This document shows, piece by piece, positions 15,935 through 24,484 of a DNA stretch of 64,000 nt. Below the pieces are notes generated by a model that ran no database searches, was not told the DNA's origin, and was given only the letters and a program-made list of their open reading frames with translations. Positions within the stretch are counted from its first letter, which is position 1. Every line of letters starts with the position of its first letter. The position numbers and the translations under genes are program-made. Source of the stretch: UBA3537 sp964219345 (GTDB lineage: Bacteria > Bacteroidota > Bacteroidia > Flavobacteriales > Flavobacteriaceae); contig CAXPPN010000024.1 of assembly GCA_964219345.1 (NCBI GenBank), forward strand, positions 35,864 through 99,863, written 5' to 3'.

Positions 15935-17199
15935 TTGAGTAGATTTTTTAGGATTTCAACCATGCGAAAGACATCTTCAAATGAATTGTAAAAAGGAACA
16001 GGAGCACATCGAATCACATCGGGTTCTCTCCAGTCTGTAATCACATGGTTTTCAATGAGTTGTTTATGAAGTGTTTTGTCAGCATTTTTTACTTGAATAG
16101 AGAGTTGACATCCACGTTCATTAGGGTTGCTTGGTGTGATGATATTAATGTGAGGGTGATTTATTTCGTTAATCAGAAACTCCAAATAAGCTGTAAGTTT
16201 TAAGGATTTTTGGCGTAATGCAGTCATGCCTACTTCATTAAACAAATCTAATGAGGCTTTAATTGCTGCCATTGATAGAATTGGAGGGTTACTCAATTGC
16301 CAGCCCTCTGCTCCAGGTGTAATATCTAAAGGTTGTCGCATATTGAATCGGGTTGTTTTGTTTTGACTCCACCAGCCAGCAAAACGTTTTAATGTTTTAT
16401 CATTCGCGTAGCGTTCGTGCACAAATATTCCGCCCAAACTTCCAGGGCCAGAATTTAGGTATTTATACGTACACCATGCCGCAAAATCTACTCCAGAATC
16501 ATGTAGTTCTGGTTGAATATTGCCTACACCGTGTGCTAAATCAATACCTACTTTACAACCCTTGGCATGGCCAAGTTTTGCAATTTCTTTTAAATTCAAG
16601 TATTGTCCTGTATAATAATTGACACCGCCAATCAGAAGAAGTGCAATCTCGTCGCCTTGTTCCTCAAGAATATGTTCTAAATCTTCAATTCTTAATAAAG
16701 TTTCACCTTTTCTAGGGTGCCATTCTACAAGACATTCATTGGCATCAAAACCATGAAATTCCAATTGTGTTTGTACGGCATATCGATCTGATGGAAAAGC
16801 ATCACTTTCAATTAATATTTTACAGCGTTTTGGTGTAGGATTATAAAATGAAACCATCAACAAGTGAAGATTTGTTGTGAGGGTATTCATCACCACAACT
16901 TCAATGGGTTTTGCGCCCACAATTTTAGCCATACTTTCTGTAAGAAATTCATGATAGGGCATCCATGGATTTTTGGCTTCAAAATGACCTTCAACACCAA
17001 GTTTGGCCCAGTCGTTGAGCTCTTGATCTATGGCCAATTTTGTGGATTTTGGTTGCAGTCCAAGAGAATTTCCTGTAAAATACAACCAGTTTTTTCCATT
17101 ATCTTCTTTTGGAATATGAAATGCATTTATGTATGATGCCAATGGATCATTTTGATCCATTTGCTGAGCAAATTCTAGATGTGATTTAAATACCAGCAA
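15931..17199 (-). CDS. kynU: Kynureninase
   Basis: A PLP enzyme that cleaves (3-hydroxy)kynurenine to (3-hydroxy)anthranilate and alanine. The 422 residues match the family. Visible blocks: YFTGNSLGLQP (about 40-50), LIESDAFPSDRYAVQ (about 129-143), GIDLAHGVGNIQPELHDSGVDFAAWCTYKYLNSGPG with the PLP Lys in TYKYLN (about 235), and a WWSQN block (about 272-276). First gene of the catabolic operon. The apparent start is a TTG at 17199; the first in-frame ATG is 39 bases later, and the TTG start keeps more of the usual N-terminus. A TAnnTTTG box lies 22 bases upstream. Confidence 0.96.
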   Translation of the reverse strand: MLVFKSHLEFAQQMDQNDPLASYINAFHIPKEDNGKNWLYFTGNSLGLQPKSTKLAIDQELNDWAKLGVEGHFEAKNPWMPYHEFLTESMAKIVGAKPIEVVVMNTLTTNLHLLMVSFYNPTPKRCKILIESDAFPSDRYAVQTQLEFHGFDANECLVEWHPRKGETLLRIEDLEHILEEQGDEIALLLIGGVNYYTGQYLNLKEIAKLGHAKGCKVGIDLAHGVGNIQPELHDSGVDFAAWCTYKYLNSGPGSLGGIFVHERYANDKTLKRFAGWWSQNKTTRFNMRQPLDITPGAEGWQLSNPPILSMAAIKASLDLFNEVGMTALRQKSLKLTAYLEFLINEINHPHINIITPSNPNERGCQLSIQVKNADKTLHKQLIENHVITDWREPDVIRCAPVPFYNSFEDVFRMVEILKNLLK

Positions 17200-17221
17200 G
17201 ACAATTTGTTTTGAGTGTACT

Positions 17222-17229
17222 CAAATGTA
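17222..17229 (-). promoter_or_regulatory. -7 promoter box of the kynurenine operon
   Basis: The minus strand reads TACATTTG, matching TAnnTTTG, 22 bases before the kynU TTG start. No TTG -33 element is evident at the right spacing, so the promoter may need an activator or may be weak. Confidence 0.45.
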
Positions 17230-17272
17230 GGTAATTTTAGCCGATTATAAAATTGAGTTAGAGTTGTGAAAA

Positions 17273-17935
17273 TCAGTGGTTTTCTTTTAATAAATGCGGA
17301 AATTTTGCTTTAAAACGTTTTAATCTTGGAATAGAAACATTACGAACATAAGGATTATTGGGGTGCAAGCGCTCATAGTTTTGGTGATAGTTTTCGGCTT
17401 TCCAAAATTTTTGAAATGGGTAAACCTCTGCGGCTACGGTTGTATTTTCTGTTTTTTCAATTTTTGCTATTTTCTTTAAGATAATTGCTTTTTGTTCTTG
17501 ATTTTGATAAAAAATAATCGAACGATATTGCGAGCCTCTGTCTGGACCCTGACCATTAACTTGCGACACATTTTGAGAACCAAAATATACATCCACCAAA
17601 GTTGAAAAAGACACCACAGATGGATTGTAAAGAACTTCTACAGCTTCGGCATGACCAGTTCGGCCAGTATTGCTGAGTTCGTAGGTGGGGTTGTCGGTAA
17701 ACCCACCCGCATAACCACTAATGGCTTCTTGAACACCATATACACTTTCGTAAACGGCTTCGACACACCAAAAACACCCACCGGCAAAATAAGCCTTAGC
17801 AATGCTATTTTTTAGTGGAACTTCAATGGGCTTGGCATTGATAACCGCTTGTTGTTTGGTGTTTTGTGCGTTGTTGTTTTGACAACTTACAGGACTACAA
17901 AAGAGTAGGGGAAGGAGTAAAAAGATGTTTTTCAT
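17273..17935 (-). CDS. msrA: Peptide-methionine (S)-S-oxide reductase, exported lipoprotein form
   Basis: MsrA repairs S-methionine sulfoxide in proteins. The active-site block YFAGGCFWCVEAVYE (about residues 48-62) has the catalytic Cys, and GYAGG, GHAEAVEVLYNP (about 91-102), QVNGQGPDRGSQYRS (about 122-136) and YHQNYE near the end all fit MsrA. The start at 17935 (MKNIFLLLPLLFCSPVSC) gives a clean lipoprotein signal with Cys at 18; the longer frame from 17965 would bury it. So this enzyme acts outside the cytoplasm, probably on envelope proteins. It is 73 bases from the kynurenine operon start and not obviously linked to it. Confidence 0.95.
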   Translation of the reverse strand: MKNIFLLLPLLFCSPVSCQNNNAQNTKQQAVINAKPIEVPLKNSIAKAYFAGGCFWCVEAVYESVYGVQEAISGYAGGFTDNPTYELSNTGRTGHAEAVEVLYNPSVVSFSTLVDVYFGSQNVSQVNGQGPDRGSQYRSIIFYQNQEQKAIILKKIAKIEKTENTTVAAEVYPFQKFWKAENYHQNYERLHPNNPYVRNVSIPRLKRFKAKFPHLLKENH

Positions 17936-18045
17936 GGTGCATATGTTTGGGGTAAAATTAAGCATCCACCAATGGTATTTTGTGAAATTTTGGTTAAAAA
18001 TCTTATATATCGACGATTTTAATTGTTGCCAATAGTTTTTATCAG

Positions 18046-18304
18046 TTACAATTTTTCATTCAAGTCTTGTCTTCCAACAATAGCCATTATTTCCACAATA
18101 TTTTGATTGATTCTGTAGTAAATACTATCAACTCCACATGCACAACGCCGATATCCTTTTTTTATGTAATCTACAGATTCAAAGGAAAAAGGGCGTTTTG
18201 CAATAATGTCAAAATATTCAAAAAACGATTCGAAATAGTGATCCGCTAGTTTTTACTTTGGTCTGAATTCGATATGTAGTATATGTATGATTTAGGTCAT
18301 TCAT
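18046..18304 (-). pseudogene. Frameshifted remnant of a ParE/RelE-type toxin gene
   Basis: On the minus strand a short frame starting at ATG 18304 (MNDLNHTYTTYRIQTKVK) resembles the N-terminal helix of ParE (DLNxIxxYT...W). It loses frame near 18253-18258, and the neighbouring frame carries the rest: ADHYFESFFEYFDIIAKRP, then FSFESVDYIKKGYRRCACGVD, SIYYRINQNIVEIMAIVGRQ and DLNEKL, with a stop at 18046-18048. This is the typical ParE C-terminal pattern (R-x-Y...YRI...V-I-I-x-I-x-x-Q/R-x-D). A TAA sits just before the second part. The first ~15 residues of a usual ParE and any antitoxin gene are missing; the terminator of the next gene lies upstream. Inferred as a dead toxin relic. Confidence 0.75.
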
Positions 18305-18381
18305 GTTTTTGAAGAATAGATTTGGGTGCTATTCACTTCAAATGTATAAAAATTTTTAAAGCAAAAAGAAGCATAGCACAA

Positions 18382-18410
18382 AAAAACCCTCACGTTTGGT
18401 GAGGGTTTTT
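18382..18410 (-). terminator. Intrinsic terminator after the coiled-coil zinc-ribbon-family gene
   Basis: A perfect 12-bp stem (AAAAACCCTCAC / GTGAGGGTTTTT) with a 5-base loop lies 20 bases after the stop of the gene at 18431-19210. The flanking A and T runs allow termination in both directions. The rest of 17936-18430 holds only the toxin remnant; I see nothing else there. Confidence 0.85.
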
Positions 18411-18430
18411 GGTATGTGTAGGGTTATTTA

Positions 18431-19210
18431 TTACATAGTAGAAAATAACTTTTCCATTTTTACTTTTTGCTCTTCGGCTAATGTAGAATCGACCAAAATA
18501 CGACCACTGTGTTCGTCTGTAATGATTTTTTTGCGAGAAGCAATTTCCATTTGTACTTGTGGTGGAATGGTAAAATATGAGCCTCCAGAAGCACCTCTTT
18601 CAATGGGTACAACGGCCAATCCGTTTTTAACATTACTACGGATTTTTGTGTATGCTTTTGCCAAACGGTCTTCAATTTTTGTTTTGTATTCTTCAGATTT
18701 TTCTAAAAGTACTTTTTCTTCTTTTTCAGTTTCTGCAAGAATAGCGTCCAAATCGCCTTTTTTGTGCTTTAGGTGTTCTTCACGTTCTTTTAAACGTTCT
18801 TTAGTGCCCTCAATCACTTCCTTTTTTTGTTCAATTTGAGCTTTAAATTCTTTGATGTGCTTTTCGGCCAATTGGATTTCTAGTTCTTGAAATTCAACTT
18901 CTTTTGCCAAAGAATTAAACTCTCTATTGTTGCGAACATTCTTTTGTTGTTCGTTGTATTTTTTGATGAGAACTTTTGATTCTTCAATAAGGTTTTTCTT
19001 CGCCTTAATCTGGTTATCAATATCTGTAAGACTATCTTCTAGTTTTTGAAGTCGTAGTTTGAATCCTTCAACTTCGTCTTCCAAATCGCGTACTTCAAGA
19101 GGTAATTCTCCTCGAACGTTACGGATTTCGTCTACTCTAGAGTCTATGAGTTGCAAATCGTACAGTGCTCTTAATCGTTCTTCAACAGTTAGCTCTTTTT
19201 TCTTAGCCAT
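18431..19210 (-). CDS. Coiled-coil protein of the C4 zinc-ribbon (zf-RING_7/DUF164) family, cysteines lost
   Basis: A 259-residue protein: an N-terminal helical hairpin (LRALYDLQLIDSRVDEIRNVRGELP), a long coiled coil (about residues 40-180) and a C-terminal small domain. The C-terminal domain keeps the family scaffold (G-x-x-G-G, F-T-IPPQVQMEI, EHxGRILVD) but the four zinc Cys of the family are replaced: RGASGGSYF where I expect GACGGC, and TDEHSGRILV where I expect CEHCGR. The protein contains no Cys at all. The role is unknown; family members are linked to RNA or DNA binding. It is cotranscribed with the Nif3-like gene (2-base gap), a classic Bacteroidota pair. Confidence 0.9.
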   Translation of the reverse strand: MAKKKELTVEERLRALYDLQLIDSRVDEIRNVRGELPLEVRDLEDEVEGFKLRLQKLEDSLTDIDNQIKAKKNLIEESKVLIKKYNEQQKNVRNNREFNSLAKEVEFQELEIQLAEKHIKEFKAQIEQKKEVIEGTKERLKEREEHLKHKKGDLDAILAETEKEEKVLLEKSEEYKTKIEDRLAKAYTKIRSNVKNGLAVVPIERGASGGSYFTIPPQVQMEIASRKKIITDEHSGRILVDSTLAEEQKVKMEKLFSTM

Positions 19211-19212
19211 GT

Positions 19213-20307
19213 TTATTTATACTTTACCGGGTTTGTATTGATCTTTGATAAAAGGACTGCAAAATTAGGAATTTTTTTTGTAAGATAGGTCGCTAAAAGA
19301 TTTTTTGTGTATTGTTCGCTCTCATAATGGCCTATATCCATCAATAAAATCTGGTTTTCTGCAGCAAAAAAATCATGATATTTCAGATCAGAAGTTACAA
19401 AAGCATCTGCTCCAGCAGCTTTTGCTGCAGCGATAGCAAAACTCCCCGATCCACCCAAAACAGCAACCTTTTTGATGTTTTTATTTAATAGTTTTGAATG
19501 TCTAATGACGCTACTCTTCATTTTTTCTTTAACGTATTCCAAAAAAGCATTCTCCTCCATTGGGGTTTCTAAAGTGCCTATCATTCCCATTCCAATGTGT
19601 TGATTTTTGTTTTCCAAAGTCGAGATCTCATAAGCAACCTCTTCATAGGGGTGTGTTTGAAATAGATTGTTTAGAATATTAGACTCCAAATGTTTGGCAA
19701 AAACAATATCTAATTTTATTTCTCCTAACTGCTTAAATTCGTGTGGTTTTCCAATGACAGGGTTGGAGACTTCGTTGCCTTTAAACGTACCAATACCCTC
19801 ACTACTAAAACTACAATTTTCGTAATTTCCAATGGCACCACCACCAGCTTCAAAAAGTGCTTTTTGGACAGCTTCTATGTCTGATTTTGGAACAAAAGTA
19901 GTTAGTTTTTTGATGGTTCCAGATTGTGGCATCAAAATGGATTTATTTTTTAATTCTAATCTGTTGCAGAGTTCTGCATTGACACCATCATATGCATTAT
20001 CCAAAGCGGTATGTATGGCAAAAATAGTAATGTCATTTTTGATGGCTTTTTGTACCACACGCTCTACATAAGAATTGCCTGTAATGGATTTTAACCCTTT
20101 GAAAATAATAGGATGAAAACTAATAATCAAATTACAGTCCTCTGCGATGGCTTCCTCTACAACTTCTGGAAGTGTATCCAACGTGATTAATACGCCAGTA
20201 ACTTTAGCATTATTATCGCCAACCAAAAGGCCAACGTTATCAAATTCTTCGGCATAGGTCAAGGGTGCAAGTTCTTCGAGCTGATTGATGATGTCTTGAA
20301 CTATCAT
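19213..20307 (-). CDS. Nif3-like dinuclear metal centre protein (GTP cyclohydrolase I type 2 homologue)
   Basis: A 364-residue NIF3/YbgI family protein with the PII-like insert domain in the middle (about residues 125-235, where short homologues of about 250 residues lack it). Metal-ligand regions are ISFHPIIFKGLKSI (about 63-76), IFAIHTALDNAYDGVN (about 95-110) and the C-terminal ADAFVTSDLKYHDFF and MDIGHYESEQ (about 325-334). These proteins form hexameric rings with two metal ions; their reaction is not settled. Divergent from lpxK, with 45 bases between the start codons. Confidence 0.92.
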   Translation of the reverse strand: MIVQDIINQLEELAPLTYAEEFDNVGLLVGDNNAKVTGVLITLDTLPEVVEEAIAEDCNLIISFHPIIFKGLKSITGNSYVERVVQKAIKNDITIFAIHTALDNAYDGVNAELCNRLELKNKSILMPQSGTIKKLTTFVPKSDIEAVQKALFEAGGGAIGNYENCSFSSEGIGTFKGNEVSNPVIGKPHEFKQLGEIKLDIVFAKHLESNILNNLFQTHPYEEVAYEISTLENKNQHIGMGMIGTLETPMEENAFLEYVKEKMKSSVIRHSKLLNKNIKKVAVLGGSGSFAIAAAKAAGADAFVTSDLKYHDFFAAENQILLMDIGHYESEQYTKNLLATYLTKKIPNFAVLLSKINTNPVKYK

Positions 20308-20352
20308 AAGATTTTGTTTAACATCAAAGATAAAATAATTACTTTCGTTGTG

Positions 20353-21357
20353 ATGAAGCTTTTAAGAAAAATATTATTTCCACTCAATCCACTGTATTAT
20401 AGTGTTGTTTTTCTTCGCAATAAATGTTTTGATTTTGGAATTTTTAAATCAAAATCATATAAAACTTCCATTATTTGTGTAGGAAATCTTTCTGTGGGTG
20501 GAACTGGAAAAACTCCCATGATTGAAACCCTGATTCAACTGCTTCAAAAGGATTATAATGTTGCGGTTTTAAGTCGTGGTTATGGCCGACAATCTAAAGG
20601 ATTTGTATTGGCCAAGAACACTTCTATAGCAAAAATTTTGGGAGATGAGCCTTATCAAATTGCACAAAAATTTCCAAATGTCACTGTCGCTGTTGACGCA
20701 AATCGTCAGCGAGGAATAGATTGCCTTTTACACCTCAATTTGCCACCAGATGTTATTTTGCTTGATGATGCTTTTCAGCATAGAAAAGTAAAACCAGGAC
20801 TATCAATTTTATTGACAGCTTATGATAATTTATTTTGTGATGATAGTGTTTTGCCCTCTGGAAATCTTCGTGAACCACGATTTGGAGCACAACGCGCTCA
20901 GGTCGTTATTGTTACGAAATCTCCAAATGATTTAAATTCAATTGAAAAAGCAAATATAGCAGAACGATTAGCGCTTCACCCAAATCAAAAATTGTTTTTT
21001 AGCTCTATTGTTTATTCAAATGAAATTGTATCAAAAACAGATTTAATTCTTTTGGAAGAATTAAAAACCAAAAATTTTACATTAGTTACTGGAATTGCCA
21101 ATGCCAAGCCTTTGGTTACTTATTTAAAACGTCTAAACCTTAATTTTGAACATCTTGAATATGATGATCATCATGAGTTTTCAGAGAAAGAATTAAAAGA
21201 AATTAGTTCAAAATCTTTTGTACTCACTACAGAAAAAGATTTTTCAAGACTCCAATCATTGCAACATAAAGCGCTGTATTATTTACCTATCACAACACAA
21301 GTTTATGATATGAGTACATTAGAAAAAATAGTAAAGGATTTTATTAAAAATTCTTGA
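20353..21357 (+). CDS. lpxK: Tetraacyldisaccharide 4'-kinase (lipid A synthesis)
   Basis: LpxK phosphorylates the 4' position of the lipid A disaccharide at the inner membrane. The 334-residue product has the Walker A loop VGNLSVGGTGKTPM (about residues 43-56), LSRGYGRQSKGF (about 77-88), GDEPYQIA (about 100-107), the DDAFQHRKV block (about 143-151) and PSGNLREP (about 172-179), all typical. I took the ATG at 20353 because MKLLRKILFPLNPLYY is the usual start; the longer frame from 20296 would overlap the Nif3 gene start on the other strand. The stop directly abuts the gap stop, tail to tail. Confidence 0.95.
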   Translation: MKLLRKILFPLNPLYYSVVFLRNKCFDFGIFKSKSYKTSIICVGNLSVGGTGKTPMIETLIQLLQKDYNVAVLSRGYGRQSKGFVLAKNTSIAKILGDEPYQIAQKFPNVTVAVDANRQRGIDCLLHLNLPPDVILLDDAFQHRKVKPGLSILLTAYDNLFCDDSVLPSGNLREPRFGAQRAQVVIVTKSPNDLNSIEKANIAERLALHPNQKLFFSSIVYSNEIVSKTDLILLEELKTKNFTLVTGIANAKPLVTYLKRLNLNFEHLEYDDHHEFSEKELKEISSKSFVLTTEKDFSRLQSLQHKALYYLPITTQVYDMSTLEKIVKDFIKNS

Positions 21358-22347
21358 TTAGTTCAGTGTTCTAATCAAGTCAATAATTCTAGAAGAATAA
21401 CCAGTCTCGTTGTCGTACCAGCCAATAATTTTAACCATTTTTCCCAAAACAGAAGTCATTTGTGCATCAAAAATACAGGAGTGAGGATTGCCTATTACAT
21501 CGATTGACACGATAGGGTCTGTTGTGTATTCCAAAATTCCTTTGAAATTTGTTTGAGCTGCTTTTTCAAAAGTGTTATTTATTTCTTCAACAGTCGTCTC
21601 TTTTTTGACATTAAAAGTAATGTCTGTAAGAGATCCATTTATGACAGGAACACGAATCCCACAACCTCCAATGGTATGAGCAAGTTCAGGGAAAATTTTA
21701 GTCAAGGCTTTTGCAGCACCTGTTGTTGTTGGTACAATGGATTGCCCAGCTGCTCGTGCACGTCTTAAATCTTGATGGGGTTGGTCGTGCAAACTTTGAT
21801 CTGTGGTGTACGAATGTACCGTAGTAATATAGGCCTGATCTATACCACACAAATCATTAATTACCGCTAGCATGGGCGCAGCATTATTGGTTGTACAAGA
21901 GGCATTTGAAAGGATATGGTCATCTTTAGTAATAATGTGTTCGTTTACGCCTAGTACAATGGTTTTGATATCGGTTTCCGTTGGTGGAACACTCAAAATT
22001 ACTTTTTTAGCACCGTTCTTTATGTGGTACTCTAAATCTGTTTTTGTTTTGAATTTACCTGTGGCTTCTACAACAACATCAACCTTATGATTTGTCCAAT
22101 CAATTGATTTTGGATGATTTTTATTTGAAAGCGCAATCGTTAAATTATTGATAATAATATGTTCTTCGTTATCTGAAACCCTTGCATCGAGTTTTCCGTG
22201 AATACTATCATATTTGAGCAAATGGGCCAATGTTTTGGCATCTGCCAAATCATTTATAGCGACGACTTGAATGTCGTTATGTTCAAGAAGTAAACGAAAT
22301 ACACGTCTTCCGATACGTCCAAATCCGTTGATTCCAACCCGAATCAT
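21358..22347 (-). CDS. gap: Type I glyceraldehyde-3-phosphate dehydrogenase
   Basis: A 329-residue GAPDH of central glycolysis. The NAD fold starts VGINGFGRIGR (residues 3-13), the catalytic Cys is in LSNASCTTNNAAP (about 147-159), the general-base His in ITTVHSYTTDQ (about 174-184), the phosphate-binding RRARAAGQSIVPTTTGAAKA (about 196-215), and WYDNETGYSSR closes the domain (about 312-322). NDLAD near residue 36 may favour NAD over NADP. Directly follows lipA without any intergenic base (start 22347, lipA stop at 22348), so the two are translationally linked. Flavobacteria often have two gap genes. Confidence 0.97.
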   Translation of the reverse strand: MIRVGINGFGRIGRRVFRLLLEHNDIQVVAINDLADAKTLAHLLKYDSIHGKLDARVSDNEEHIIINNLTIALSNKNHPKSIDWTNHKVDVVVEATGKFKTKTDLEYHIKNGAKKVILSVPPTETDIKTIVLGVNEHIITKDDHILSNASCTTNNAAPMLAVINDLCGIDQAYITTVHSYTTDQSLHDQPHQDLRRARAAGQSIVPTTTGAAKALTKIFPELAHTIGGCGIRVPVINGSLTDITFNVKKETTVEEINNTFEKAAQTNFKGILEYTTDPIVSIDVIGNPHSCIFDAQMTSVLGKMVKIIGWYDNETGYSSRIIDLIRTLN

Positions 22348-23223
22348 TTAATTAATATGTTTTTGTGCTTTGTATGAAGATCTCACAAGCGCACTACTTT
22401 CTACATGACGGAATCCTAAATCCAACCCAATTTCTTCATATTCCTTGAATTGATCTGGAGTGATAAATTCTTTTACTGGAAGATGTTTTTTGCTAGGTTG
22501 AAGGTATTGACCAATAGTCACAACATCAACATTTACTTTTTTTAAGTCATGTAGAGTTTCTATCACTTCCTCACGAGTTTCCCCAAGTCCAAGCATAATA
22601 CCTGTTTTTGTGCGGCGTTGTCCTTGATTTTTCAAATAATTTAGTACTTCTAAACTTTGGTCATATTTGGCTTGGATACGTACCGCTCTTGTTAGTCGAC
22701 GAACAGTTTCCATATTGTGTGAAACGACTTCTGGCGCAACATCAATAATACGGTCTATATGCTTTTCAATACCTTGAAAATCAGGGATTAAGGTTTCCAA
22801 TGTTGTATTTGGGTTCATACGGCGAACAGCCTTTACAGTTTCTGCCCACATAATGCTTCCCATGTCTTTTAAATCATCTCGATCTACACTGGTAAGTACA
22901 GCATGCTTGATGCCCATAATTTTTATTGAGCGCGCCACTTTTTCAGGTTCATCCCAATCTACAGATTCTGGACGCCCTGTTTTTACCCCACAAAATCCAC
23001 ACGATCGTGTACAAATATTTCCAAGAATCATAAAGGTTGCCGTACCTTCACCCCAACATTCTCCCATATTTGGACAGCTGCCAGAAGTACAAATCGTATT
23101 GAGTTTGTATTTGTCAACAAGTCCTCGAAGTTCGGTGTATTTTTTACCAGTAGGTAATTTTACACGTAGCCATTTTGGTTTTGCTTGACGTTCTTGTGGT
23201 TTTGTAAGTGTGTCTGTGGACAT
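22348..23223 (-). CDS. lipA: Lipoyl synthase
   Basis: LipA is a radical-SAM enzyme that inserts two sulfurs into octanoyl chains of lipoyl domains. The 291 residues show both Fe-S cluster motifs: the auxiliary-cluster CTSGSCPNMGEC (about 45-56) and the radical-SAM CTRSCGFC (about 71-78), plus SSALVRSSYKA near the C-terminus, whose Ser-containing RSSY block ligates the auxiliary cluster. VTIGQYLQPSKKHLPV (about 235-250) is also characteristic. A TATCTTTG box lies 17 bases upstream. Confidence 0.97.
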   Translation of the reverse strand: MSTDTLTKPQERQAKPKWLRVKLPTGKKYTELRGLVDKYKLNTICTSGSCPNMGECWGEGTATFMILGNICTRSCGFCGVKTGRPESVDWDEPEKVARSIKIMGIKHAVLTSVDRDDLKDMGSIMWAETVKAVRRMNPNTTLETLIPDFQGIEKHIDRIIDVAPEVVSHNMETVRRLTRAVRIQAKYDQSLEVLNYLKNQGQRRTKTGIMLGLGETREEVIETLHDLKKVNVDVVTIGQYLQPSKKHLPVKEFITPDQFKEYEEIGLDLGFRHVESSALVRSSYKAQKHIN

Positions 23224-23240
23224 GCTTTTAATTTGAACAG

Positions 23241-23248
23241 CAAAGATA
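23241..23248 (-). promoter_or_regulatory. -7 promoter box of lipA-gap
   Basis: TATCTTTG on the minus strand, 17 bases before the lipA ATG. A TTG at 23273-23275 is 24 bases away, slightly beyond the usual spacing. Confidence 0.5.
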
Positions 23249-23269
23249 CAAAGTATTCCATAAAAAAAA

Positions 23270-24484
23270 TCACAAAATACTAAGATACCAAATGTTAAAT
23301 CCTATCAGAAATAGAATTCCAAGAATACTCAACAAATGCATTACTTTTGAGGGTTTCCAAGGCTTTGGTGTGTGTTTACTACATATGAGAATATAATTCA
23401 TTATGGCATAAAAGGGTGCTGTAAGAAATGATAAAATGGTGGCAATTTTTATTAAAGTCCCCATTTCTGATAAAAAGAAAATGAAAATGAAAATTGTTCC
23501 AATAATAAGTAAAATCAACCAGGAGGTATAGCCATTTTTAAGAGGTTTTTCTAAGATCAATTCCATAGTTTTATTCATGGCTCTTGGCGAAGCGTCTAGA
23601 GTGGTTAGAGTCGTACTAAACATGGTTGTAAGTGCTGCAAGACCTATAATAATATAGCTCCAATCCCCTAAGTTTTGAGTATACATTTGGATGAGTTGAA
23701 TAGAAAATTCACTACCATTGTTACTGAATGTTTTTCCTGTTCCAAACATTACAAGTCCGCCAAGCATCAAAAAACCAATTCCCAAAACAATAGTGCCCAA
23801 ATAACCAATATTAAAATCCATTAGCGCAGTTTTTGGACTAAATACTTTTAGTTCTTTTCTCTTTTGAATGGCCCAAAGCGAGTGCCAAATCGAAACATCA
23901 AGTGGTGCTGGCATCCACCCCATAAATGCAATGAGAAAAATGATTTCAGCGTCAGTTTTTGGAAGTATTTGTGTCCAATTAGAATTAGCCTCAGAATTGT
24001 AAAATACAGTAATAACAGCAAAAAGTGTAGAAACACTCAGGATGATAATTATAATTTTCATCATTTTATCCAATAATGCATATTTACCAACCAAAAGGAG
24101 TCCAAAGCATATGGATAAAATAATGATGGTCCAAATCTCCATACTAATATGAGCACCAAAAAGCGATGAGGCTATCCCTGCAGTAACAATGGTGACTGCA
24201 GTTTGGATGGTAAACATGGTAGCAAACGTTAGTAGGGCGTAGACTTTAAGTACATTTTTTCCTAATTTTTTGTAGCCATCAAGAAGGCTCTCACCGGTTG
24301 CTGTTGCATATCGAGGGCCAAATTGAAAAAAGGGATATTTGATGAGGTTGATTAAAAGCAATGCCCATAGCAATCCAAATCCAAAATTAGCACCAGCTTT
24401 TGTAGATTGTACCAAATGTGATACGCCAATGGCTGCACCAGCAAACAAAAGTCCAGGGCCTAGTTTTTGTAAGAACTTTATCAT
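23270..24484 (-). CDS. Nramp-family-like membrane transporter lacking canonical metal motifs
   Basis: A 404-residue polytopic protein with about 11 membrane segments and the LeuT-like layout of Nramp proteins (opening GPGLLFAGAAIGV, then FGPRYATATGESLLDGYK, LALTTMFSTTLTTLDASPR). In helix 1 the Nramp ligand motif DPGN is missing: the sequence is AAIGVSHLVQSTKAG (about residues 17-31). In helix 6 the MPH motif is also missing: GWMPAPLDVSIWHS (about 188-201). So metal coordination must differ from MntH, as in Nramp-related transporters with altered selectivity, or the substrate is not a metal. Its start overlaps the sigma factor stop (ATGA), so it is coexpressed with it. Confidence 0.88.
   Translation of the reverse strand: MIKFLQKLGPGLLFAGAAIGVSHLVQSTKAGANFGFGLLWALLLINLIKYPFFQFGPRYATATGESLLDGYKKLGKNVLKVYALLTFATMFTIQTAVTIVTAGIASSLFGAHISMEIWTIIILSICFGLLLVGKYALLDKMMKIIIIILSVSTLFAVITVFYNSEANSNWTQILPKTDAEIIFLIAFMGWMPAPLDVSIWHSLWAIQKRKELKVFSPKTALMDFNIGYLGTIVLGIGFLMLGGLVMFGTGKTFSNNGSEFSIQLIQMYTQNLGDWSYIIIGLAALTTMFSTTLTTLDASPRAMNKTMELILEKPLKNGYTSWLILLIIGTIFIFIFFLSEMGTLIKIATILSFLTAPFYAIMNYILICSKHTPKPWKPSKVMHLLSILGILFLIGFNIWYLSIL

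Noticed and set aside
18067..18249. Plus-strand open frame of 60 codons
   Set aside because: It is antisense to the ParE-type remnant, whose minus-strand reading makes clear protein sense.
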